64,000 nucleotides of DNA, from positions 117,909 through 181,908 of the forward strand of contig NZ_KQ947379.1 of NCBI RefSeq assembly GCF_001484765.1, read 5' to 3'. The translations under genes and the position numbers were made by a program. A model generated the notes under the pieces. The model was not told the origin of the DNA and searched no databases. It saw only the letters and a list, made by a program, of their open reading frames with translations. The DNA is from Entomohabitans teleogrylli. GTDB lineage: Bacteria > Pseudomonadota > Gammaproteobacteria > Enterobacterales > Enterobacteriaceae. Positions 57,540 through 64,000 of the stretch are shown piece after piece; the stretch's first letter is position 1; every line of letters starts with the position of its first letter.

Positions 57540-57878
57540 GTGCCATCCGTAGCAGCCAGAAATAAGAATTTCTCTTACCTCAATGAACTGAGAATAAAAT
57601 CCTTCCGATGATGAAAGATTCTATTCATCGTTGGCAGGTTTATCAACCATTGATTACCTGAATAGCCTGCGCCGGGCGATCGCCCCATCCAGGCGGCACC
57701 ACGCGCCTCCCCGGGCTGAAGGCCGCCAGCACAGTCTGCCATTAATACCCTGCGATAATAGCGCTCACCCAGCCATACTGGTGATGATGCAATACATTAA
57801 CCTTTTCCACGCCGAAAAATGCTCACTACGCGCCAGTATGACATTGCCCACACGCCCTGAATTCCCGGTGCGCAGGAT
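57540..57878. other. Intergenic, nothing recognised
   Basis: 339 nt between the membrane protein and the proP terminator. ORFs covering it (57631-58029) run into proP antisense and lack a ribosome site. Confidence 0.5.
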
Positions 57879-57905
57879 AAAAAAATCCCCCGCATCTGCG
57901 AGGGA
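57879..57905 (-). terminator. Intrinsic terminator of proP
   Basis: On the minus strand: CCCTCGCA, 2-3 nt, TGCGGGGG, A, then seven T. Confidence 0.88.
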
Positions 57906-57923
57906 CAGTTTTGAGCAGAAGAC

Positions 57924-59426
57924 TTACTCTTCAATACGCGGGTGCTGCTGCACCAGGCGGGAGCGTTTCTCCTGCAATTCAGCAATCTCTTTATCAATAT
58001 CTTCAATTTTGTGTTCGATATTGTCGTGATGCTCGCGGAGAATTTCTTTCGCTTCCTGGATATCCGAGGCCGCCGGCGTCGCCCCTTTCAGCGGACGGTT
58101 GGCGGTCTCTTTCATCGTCAGACCGGTCACCAGACCGATAGCGGCAATCACCATCAGATAATAAGCAGGCATCATCAGGTCTGAGGTACTCTCCACCAGC
58201 CACGCCGCCAGCGTCGGCGTCAGCCCGGCCACCAGCACTGAGATGTTAAAGGCGCTGGCCAGCGCGCTGTAGCGAATATGGGTCGGAAACATCGCCGGCA
58301 GCGAAGATGCCATCACCCCGGTAAAACAGTTGAGCACCACCGCCAGCATTAACAGACCGGCAAAAATCAGCACCGTCACATTGCTGTTAATTAACATAAA
58401 TGCCGGTATGGCGAGTGCAAACAGCGCAATACTACCGATAACCACAAACGGACGGCGACCAAAATGGTCGCTGAGTAGCCCCATTACCGGCTGGACAAAC
58501 AGCATCCCGATCATAATGGCGATGATAATCAGCACCCCATGATCTTCTGAATAGTGCAGATTATGGGATAAATAGCTCGGCATATAGGTGAGCAGCATGT
58601 AATAAGTCACGTTGGTGGCAATCACCAGACCGATACAGGTCAGCAGGCTACGCCAGTGCTGGGTAGCAATCTCTTTGAAAGAGACCTTTGGTCCTTCCTG
58701 CAGCCCCTGGCGATCGCCCTGCTCCAGCTTTTCAACGTGCTGCTGGAACGCCGGAGTCTCCTCCAGCGCATGGCGCAGGTACAGCCCGATAATCCCCAGC
58801 GGCAGCGCCAGGAAGAACGGGATACGCCAGCCCCATTCCAGGAAGTTCGCCTCCCCGACCATGGATGAGATCAATACCACTACGCCGGCGCCGAGCACGA
58901 ACCCGGCAATGGAGCCGAAATCCAGCCAGCTCCCCATAAAGCCGCGCTTGCGGTCCGGGGAATATTCCGCCACAAAGATAGATGCTCCGGTATATTCACC
59001 GCCCACCGAAAAGCCCTGCGCCATTTTACAGATCAGCAGCAGAATTGGCGCCCAGATTCCAATAGAGGCATACGAGGGAATGAGTCCGATACAGAAGGTA
59101 CTTATCGACATAATGACGATAGTAATGGCGAGTATTTTCTGGCGACCGTATTTATCACCAAGCATCCCGAAAAATAAACCGCCGAGCGGGCGAATAAGAA
59201 ACGGTACGGAGAATGTCGCCAGAGCAGCGATCATTTGTACGCTGGGATTGGCATCCGGAAAAAAGACTTTGCCAAGTGCGTAGGCAACAAATCCATAAAC
59301 ACCAAAGTCAAACCACTCCATGGCATTACCGAGAGATGCCGCGGTGATCGCTTTGCGTAATTTCCCATCATCAATGATCGTCACATCACGCAGCGTGATC
59401 GGTTTTATTTTTTTCCTTTTTAGCAT
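57924..59426 (-). CDS. proP: ProP, proline/betaine:H+ symporter
   Basis: 500 residues, exactly the length of E. coli ProP and very similar throughout (MLKRKKIKPITLRDVTIIDD; GLLSDHFGRRPFVVIGS). MFS osmosensor importing proline, glycine betaine and ectoine. The C-terminal antiparallel coiled coil that tunes the osmotic threshold is intact: HHDNIEHKIEDIDKEIAELQ and EKRSRLVQQHPRIEE. In E. coli it lies far away, near 93 min, so this is a relocation or an extra copy. Confidence 0.96.
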   Translation of the reverse strand: MLKRKKIKPITLRDVTIIDDGKLRKAITAASLGNAMEWFDFGVYGFVAYALGKVFFPDANPSVQMIAALATFSVPFLIRPLGGLFFGMLGDKYGRQKILAITIVIMSISTFCIGLIPSYASIGIWAPILLLICKMAQGFSVGGEYTGASIFVAEYSPDRKRGFMGSWLDFGSIAGFVLGAGVVVLISSMVGEANFLEWGWRIPFFLALPLGIIGLYLRHALEETPAFQQHVEKLEQGDRQGLQEGPKVSFKEIATQHWRSLLTCIGLVIATNVTYYMLLTYMPSYLSHNLHYSEDHGVLIIIAIMIGMLFVQPVMGLLSDHFGRRPFVVIGSIALFALAIPAFMLINSNVTVLIFAGLLMLAVVLNCFTGVMASSLPAMFPTHIRYSALASAFNISVLVAGLTPTLAAWLVESTSDLMMPAYYLMVIAAIGLVTGLTMKETANRPLKGATPAASDIQEAKEILREHHDNIEHKIEDIDKEIAELQEKRSRLVQQHPRIEE

Positions 59427-60024
59427 TTTTATCCTCTTTCGCTATCGTCCTGAGCACACTCCCGGCCTGGCGCCTTGCCTTGTAAGAACGGCCAGTTACA
59501 GCGGGGAGTTTTGCATCGGCACCCACCTTGCTCCGGGTACCTGATTCAAGCGTAGCAGGTTTAATTCCACGAGCTGTTCGCTCTTTGTACAATCTAACCT
59601 GTTGACGCCTGGCAGAACGGTGAATCGTCTCTCTACCCTACCAGCGATTAAAAGCGTGATCAACTTCACATAAGTTTACTGTTCTGGATAATTGTCACTA
59701 TAAAGCAGAAAATAATGTCGCGTTATTCTTCTGTTTATCGTTGTACTGATTTTGCCACCAGGCCAGTGTTCATCGGGGATATCACGTTGCAGGTAAGAAA
59801 GAAAATTTCTCCCCTGTTACAGGAAAAAATATAGCCACGGACAACCGTAAAAAAATTTTTCTGCCGGGTGAAAATTCAGATGTATCGCGCCATAAAAAAG
59901 AACCTGTGATACGCAAAACAGGCACAGAAAAAACGCCATCAATTTCCTGAGGTTTATTAAGGAAATCACCAGCGGAATCCTGATATTCAGACGACAGAGC
60001 ACCCGCCAGTGGCATTTTTCATAA
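59427..60024. promoter_or_regulatory. proP upstream region and phage-remnant junction
   Basis: About 600 nt. The part next to proP should carry its promoters; I could not pin down a convincing -35/-10 pair. From about 59.8 kb composition and texture change to the phage remnant. No gene supported. Confidence 0.4.
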
Positions 60025-60072
60025 ATAACCGCACAAGTTGCTATCGACTACACACCAGAAATGGGGGCCATC

Positions 60073-60509
60073 ATGCTCAAACAGCACCCTGAACTGTACT
60101 GGCTGATACTGGCAGAGGCTGCAAATATTGCTCAGGGTAAAGAGCAGCAGACTCAGGAAACTGTAAAAAAGCCCTAGAGGCGCAGGCGTGGCTAAAGACG
60201 TTCGGCGGCGAGCAGGGGGATAAAGCTCAATGGAAGCGGGAACGGCTGAATTTACCGCCTGTTCCAGCACCTGACATTGATGAGGTGACTGCGGAGATCC
60301 TGAACGCGTATGCCATAATCTCCCGTTCCCGCCAGTTTGCTGGCATGGCCGCTGCGCCGCTCCCGCTATCACTGGCCGATATAGATCGTTTTTTGATTTC
60401 AAGACCTCTGGTGATAGATCGTGTAGAGTTCGAAACGGCCATTTTTGCGCTTGATGATTCATGGCGTTCAGATTGGGCTGATGAACAGGATCGAAATGAG
60501 GATAGATGA
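60073..60509 (+). CDS. Siphophage tail assembly chaperone with -1 frameshift site (remnant)
   Basis: Two overlapping frames. The zero frame starts at ATG 60073 (GGGGG upstream) and ends at TAG 60177 after 34 codons. The slippery heptamer A AAA AAG lies in frame at 60165-60171. A -1 slip there leads into GCC CTA GAG and a clean frame to 60509, giving a 145-residue fusion (..ETVKK-ALEAQAWLKTFGGEQ.. ending FALDDSWRSDWADEQDRNEDR). A frameshifted chaperone gene shortly before a tape-measure gene is the usual siphophage layout. The zero-frame part is shorter than usual and may have lost its 5' end. Alternative: simple pseudogene. Confidence 0.65.
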
Positions 60510-60623
60510 GAGCCCGCCTAAGTGGGCCATAGTACTCAATAGTCAACACAATAATAGCGAAAGCTGATCTTCGAGTCAGTAATTGGTAGGATGTTATTGA
60601 TTGTTTCTGATGGGGTGTGTGCT

Positions 60624-61160
60624 ATGCGTATCTTAGGATGGTTGGTGTTACTGGTTGGAGCTGTCTGGCTAATTGTTGCATTGAATATGAATGTAACCGT
60701 TTGGAGCGAATCAGGTAATTATGTTAATAATTTTGGCTTAATGGCAGAAAGGCAAAACCATACAATCATTGGCGGAGTAATTTTGATATGTGGAGTGTTA
60801 ATGATCGCTTTAGGAAAAAAAATGCCCACTCCAAACTATGATGTCAAATGTCCATTCTGCGCCGAATATATTAGCCCTGACGCAATAAAATGTAAACATT
60901 GTGGTAGCGATATTAAACACAGCGCTAAAATTAATTCAGATGTATGGGTTGCTGTTAATTTTTATTATGTTGATGATGGTGAGGCTAAGCTAAATAGAGG
61001 GGCAGTAGCTGACTTAGTTTGTGAGATGAAAATAAAAAATCAAAATTATTCACCTGTTAAATTAATGATAAAATATCAAGATAAAATTAAGGAATTACAG
61101 GGGAAATTACCTCCTAATATTCGTGATGAATTCTTAGGTACCTATAAAGAATTTATGTGA
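60624..61160 (+). CDS. Membrane-anchored zinc-ribbon protein, likely phage moron
   Basis: 178 residues from MRILGWLVLLVGAVWLIVAL. Two membrane helices (about 3-20 and 46-65), then a zinc ribbon CPFCAEYISPDAIKCKHCGS (4 Cys) and an unassigned C-terminal domain with a helical end. Much more AT-rich than neighbours, its own terminator, and a position between tail chaperone and tape measure: the features of a moron, possibly altering the lysogen. Function unknown. Confidence 0.75.
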   Translation: MRILGWLVLLVGAVWLIVALNMNVTVWSESGNYVNNFGLMAERQNHTIIGGVILICGVLMIALGKKMPTPNYDVKCPFCAEYISPDAIKCKHCGSDIKHSAKINSDVWVAVNFYYVDDGEAKLNRGAVADLVCEMKIKNQNYSPVKLMIKYQDKIKELQGKLPPNIRDEFLGTYKEFM

Positions 61161-61178
61161 TATTCACTTTGCAACATT

Positions 61179-61206
61179 AAAAAAACCCGCTATTGCGGGT
61201 TTTTTA
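61179..61206 (+). terminator. Intrinsic terminator of the moron
   Basis: AAAAACCCGC, TATT, GCGGGTTTTT with additional A/T at both ends. Confidence 0.93.
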
Positions 61207-61224
61207 TTGTCCGGAGAAGGATAA

Positions 61225-61935
61225 ATGACAGAGCAAACATCTCGCCTTGCGATAATTGTTGATAGTAGCGGAGCTGAAAAAAACGCTGACAATCTTGCTA
61301 CTGCTCTTGTCCGTATGACTCAGGCAGGGGAAAAGGCAGAGAGAGCAACAGATGATCTTTCTGGCTCCACAAAGCAACTTAATTCATGGATGAGGGCTGG
61401 ATCAACCGACGCAAAAAAAAGCACTGAATCAATTAACGAACAACGGCAGGCTTTCGAAGCTCTCCGCAATAAAATAGATCCTATTGGCGCAGCTATTAAT
61501 GAAGTAGGTAGGCGTTTTTCTGAGGTGAAAAAATATTTTGATTCTGGGCTGATTGATAAAGAGGAGTTTTTATTTCTCAAGCAAAAGCTGGATGAAACCA
61601 CTGAGGAATTGAGTGGTGTAGCGCAGGCTCAAAGAGAGGCAGAAAAAGCTGGTAAGCTCGCAGCAGCTCAACTGGAGACGCAGGCGCGGGCATTTGAAAC
61701 TATGCTTGCTAAAATTGACCCTCTGACTTCGGCATTAAAAAACCTTGACCAGCAGCAACATTCGCTATCAGAAGCATTAAAAAATGGAAAAATCAATACA
61801 GAGCAATTTGACCGGTACAGCCAGAAACTTGCTGAAACCCGCAGGGAAGTTACCGGAGAAGCTCAGGCGGAACGGGATGCAGTTAAAGCGCATATAGTGA
61901 TTATTTTAATGGCCAGTCACCCGGAAACAGGCTAA
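61225..61935 (+). pseudogene. N-terminal fragment of a phage tail tape-measure protein
   Basis: 236 residues. Begins [20 protein letters not shown], the start seen in lambdoid tape-measure proteins, followed by Ala/Gln/Glu-rich helix with two related blocks ([40 protein letters not shown]). Normal members have several hundred to over a thousand residues, so this is truncated; the last ~15 residues ([14 protein letters not shown]) look like read-through into foreign DNA, placing the junction near 61.89 kb. No other tail genes follow. Confidence 0.8.
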
Positions 61936-61949
61936 ATGCGTTTTTCGCT

Positions 61950-61971
61950 ATAACAAACTCAATTTTGTTAT
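61950..61971 (+). promoter_or_regulatory. Operator-like inverted repeat before the ssuA-like gene
   Basis: ATAACAAA, 6 nt, TTTGTTAT; a further GTTAT/GTTTGTTAT follows at about 61979-61998. CysB and Cbl sites contain ATAAC/GTTAT-like words, so regulation by these LysR proteins is possible but unproven. Confidence 0.4.
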
Positions 61972-62031
61972 TTAAACGTTATAAGCCACGTTTGTTATCC
62001 TGGCACAGTCATCACAACAGGAAGCAAAACA

Positions 62032-62970
62032 ATGAGAAAACACCTATGGCGCCTGACGGCGCTGACACTGGCCATTGGGTTGTCCGGGCTGGCGCATGCG
62101 GCGGCGGAAACGGTTACTATCGGCTATCAAAAGGCCAATATTTTTGCTCTGTTGAAATCCCGGGGTACGCTGGAGCAGCGTTTGGGTAAAACAGGTATAC
62201 AGGTTCGCTGGGTAGAATTCCCGGCCGGGCCGCAGATGTTGGAAGGGTTGAATGTTGGCAGTATCGATCTGGCGGCCACCGGCGATGCGCCGCCGGTTTT
62301 CGCCCAGGCCGCGCAAGCGGATCTGGTCTATCTGGGGCACTCACCGGCCAGCCCAAAAACCGAGGCCATCGTTGTGCCTCAGGATTCAGCTATCAAAACC
62401 GTTGCCGATTTGAAAGGTAAGCGAGTGGGGTTGAATAAGGGGTCTGACGTTAACTACCTGCTGGTGCGGGCACTGGAGAACGCCGGGCTGAGTTATAAAG
62501 ATATCACCCCGGTTTATCTGCCACCGGCGGATGCCCGGGCCGCCTTCCAGCGCGGGGCCATTGACGCCTGGGCTATCTGGGATCCTTTCCTGGCGGAGGT
62601 TGAAACTAACGCCCACGCCAGGCAGTTAGCCAACGCGGAGGGGCTGGCGCCCCACTACACTTTTTACCTCGCCAGTCGTAAGTTTGCTGACGGGCAGCCA
62701 CAACTGGCGCAGGAGATTATCGATGAACTGCAGCAACTAAGTGGCTGGGCCAATGAACACCGCCCGGAAGCCGCCGGGCTACTTTCCCGCTCTACCGGGC
62801 TGGATAAAGCGATATGGGAAAAAGCCATTGGCCGCACCACCTTCGGCGCCGAACGCATGACGCCGGCGGTATTCAGCGAGCAGCAGGCGCTGGCGGATAC
62901 GTTTACGCGCATCGGGCTGCTCCCGGTGAAGGTAGAGGTGAATAGTGCGAAGTGGGGGCAGGATCAATAG
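62032..62970 (+). CDS. SsuA-like aliphatic sulfonate-binding protein
   Basis: 312 residues, periplasmic. Signal peptide MRKHLWRLTALTLAIGLSGLAHA-A, then ETVTIGYQKANIFALLKSRG as in SsuA. Conserved VEFPAGPQMLEGLNVGSIDL, TGDAPPVFAQAA and GKRVGLNKGSDVNYLLV. Substrate-binding subunit for alkanesulfonates. No permease, ATPase or monooxygenase follows, so it would have to work with subunits encoded elsewhere or is a relic. Cbl in this window is the known activator of such genes. Confidence 0.9.
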   Translation: MRKHLWRLTALTLAIGLSGLAHAAAETVTIGYQKANIFALLKSRGTLEQRLGKTGIQVRWVEFPAGPQMLEGLNVGSIDLAATGDAPPVFAQAAQADLVYLGHSPASPKTEAIVVPQDSAIKTVADLKGKRVGLNKGSDVNYLLVRALENAGLSYKDITPVYLPPADARAAFQRGAIDAWAIWDPFLAEVETNAHARQLANAEGLAPHYTFYLASRKFADGQPQLAQEIIDELQQLSGWANEHRPEAAGLLSRSTGLDKAIWEKAIGRTTFGAERMTPAVFSEQQALADTFTRIGLLPVKVEVNSAKWGQDQ

Positions 62971-63600
62971 GATGCCGCTGGTTTTTTAGCCTGATGCGCC
63001 GGCAGAGGTGTCGTTCACTTTAAGTCTATGATTCCGTCAACCACGATGGCACGAACCAGAGAGGGCCCAGGCGCCGCCCTCTCTCCACTCCAGACTTCCG
63101 GCAGTAAAATCAGCACAACACTGATTTTGGGCCCGGGTCACGCGATACCCGTTAATTCACACCTCTGGCCTTGGGACGGATGCGCCCGCCTGAAACGAGG
63201 CGTATCCCTGCGGAGCCAACGCAAGTGACGTTTTTGTCCCCGCCCCGGCCATCCGCAAAAATTGCCGACGATTTTAAGCCGGACTTAACCCCCCGCGGTG
63301 AAATCGGGGATTTTAGAGGACATATTTATTGCTATAGGGGCGTTACCGGAACTTTCAGGAAACCGTAGTTTCCAGTTGATAGATCTTGTTTTTACTTTGA
63401 TGCTGCTACAAATTTTTTGCAGACTTCCCGCAGACTTACACCCATTTTTCAAAAAATTAAATCAGCCTTACCGCGACACAGATGCTGCAAACCAGACAAT
63501 AAAATGGCAGCGGGACATATCCCCCCGCTGGAAATCGCTGGAACGAAGGCCGCGAGACAAGGACCTGGCGTCATGGATGGCGCCGGGAGGGCATGCCGAG
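62971..63600. other. Intergenic, no supported gene
   Basis: About 630 nt. Scattered short ORFs on both strands, none with a ribosome site or recognisable protein. GC-rich up to about 63.3 kb, mixed after. Confidence 0.5.
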
Positions 63601-63733
63601 ACAGGACGTCGAGTCATGCCCGGTCCGCGGGATAAGGCCGGGAGTGGAAGTTCCCGCGAAGCGGGCGATTTCCGTTGCGGGGCCGCGAGGGGTGTCGGGG
63701 AGCGAGCGGGACGCTCCCCGACCCGTTCACTGA
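63601..63733 (+). repeat. 133 bp GC-rich direct repeat, copy 1
   Basis: Runs from ACAGGAC to CCCGTTCACTGA and is repeated at 63865-63996. Internal hairpins: GGTCCGCGGGATAAGGCC-type stems and GTCGGGGAGC/GCTCCCCGAC. Copies differ at two bases near the start and by one missing G in a GCGGGC run. Confidence 0.9.
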
Positions 63734-63864
63734 GAACTGACGTCAGCAAAGAGCACCAGACATAAAGTGAACGGAAAAAAACGGAGCTTCAGACTCACAC
63801 CAGATTCACCGCGTGAACGAAAAAAACAGCAACACCACAGACCGATGCCAGCCAGCATACCAAA

Positions 63865-63996
63865 ACAGGACATCAAGTCATGCCCGGTCCGCGGGATAAG
63901 GCCGGGAGTGGAAGTTCCCGCGAAGCGGCGATTTCCGTTGCGGGGCCGCGAGGGGTGTCGGGGAGCGAGCGGGACGCTCCCCGACCCGTTCACTGA
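63865..63996 (+). repeat. GC-rich direct repeat, copy 2
   Basis: 132 bp, offset 264 bp from copy 1 at its start and 263 at its end. The DNA between the copies is unrelated and AT-richer. The window ends just after it, so more copies may follow. Confidence 0.9.
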
Positions 63997-64000
63997 TAAC

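Noticed and set aside
57631..58029. 132-codon frame after the membrane protein
   Set aside because: Most of it is antisense to the conserved C-terminus and terminator of proP.
63298..63765. 155-codon frame at the window end
   Set aside because: Runs through repeat copy 1 in which three frames are open because of GC content; no similarity noticed.

Overview
The window is chromosomal DNA from a member of the Enterobacteriaceae. The backbone follows the Escherichia/Salmonella/Citrobacter/Klebsiella order almost gene by gene: fliC-fliDST-amyA-yedD-yedEF-fliE-fliF..fliR-dsrB-yodD-dgcQ-yodC-yedI-yedA-vsr-dcm-yedJ-yedR-porin-serU-mtfA-asn tRNA, then cbl-nac-asn tRNA, amn-shiA and a third asn tRNA. 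It is not E. coli or Salmonella themselves: rcsA, yedP and the yedK-N block are missing from their usual slots, lpxO sits where rcsA should be, nac is present, and backbone genes are clearly GC-rich. I cannot name the genus from sequence alone.

Layout. 1-19.6 kb is the flagellar region IIIa/IIIb: flagellin (3' end cut by the window edge), cap and chaperones, amyA, a lipoprotein, a sulfur/selenium-type transporter pair, an RpiR-type regulator in a non-standard place, then fliE opposite the long fliFGHIJK and fliLMNOPQR operons (MS ring, switch, export apparatus, hook-length control). 19.9-29.5 kb holds lpxO, small stress proteins, a diguanylate cyclase, a MarA-like regulator, yodC (59 codons), transporters and the dcm/vsr methylation-repair pair. 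29.5-33.1 kb holds a likely RseX-type small RNA, a broken porin and an intact, strongly codon-biased porin, then tRNA-Ser(CGA) and mtfA.

34,145-45,237 is an 11.1 kb integrative island in an asparagine tRNA gene, bounded by a perfect 20 bp repeat of the tRNA 3' end. It carries a P4-type integrase, a second tyrosine recombinase, a ChpS/ChpB-type toxin-antitoxin pair, a Ner-like regulator, unusual non-coding repeats, and a very AT-rich four-gene operon in the order MBL-fold hydrolase, trypsin-like protease, small middle protein, Rad50-like ABC ATPase. That operon is the best candidate for an under-described system: it looks like an ABC-three-component conflict system whose effector is the MBL + protease pair otherwise known from AVAST type 1.

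Downstream are cbl and nac (with a sigma-54 promoter and an NtrC-like site), a second asn tRNA, a nucleotidyltransferase-like gene, a topAI(yjhX)-yjhP pair lacking yjhQ, a Fur-boxed FepA-family receptor, amn, shiA, a lipoate-ligase-like gene and a third asn tRNA. The last 7 kb is accessory: a membrane protein, proP, a siphophage remnant (tail chaperone with an intact A AAA AAG slippery site, a moron, a truncated tape measure), an SsuA-like binding protein, and a gene-poor stretch with two copies of a ~133 bp GC-rich repeat.

Function as a whole: motility and surface (flagella, porins, lipid A hydroxylation), nitrogen and sulfur regulation (nac, cbl, ssuA-like), and islands inserted at tRNA genes.
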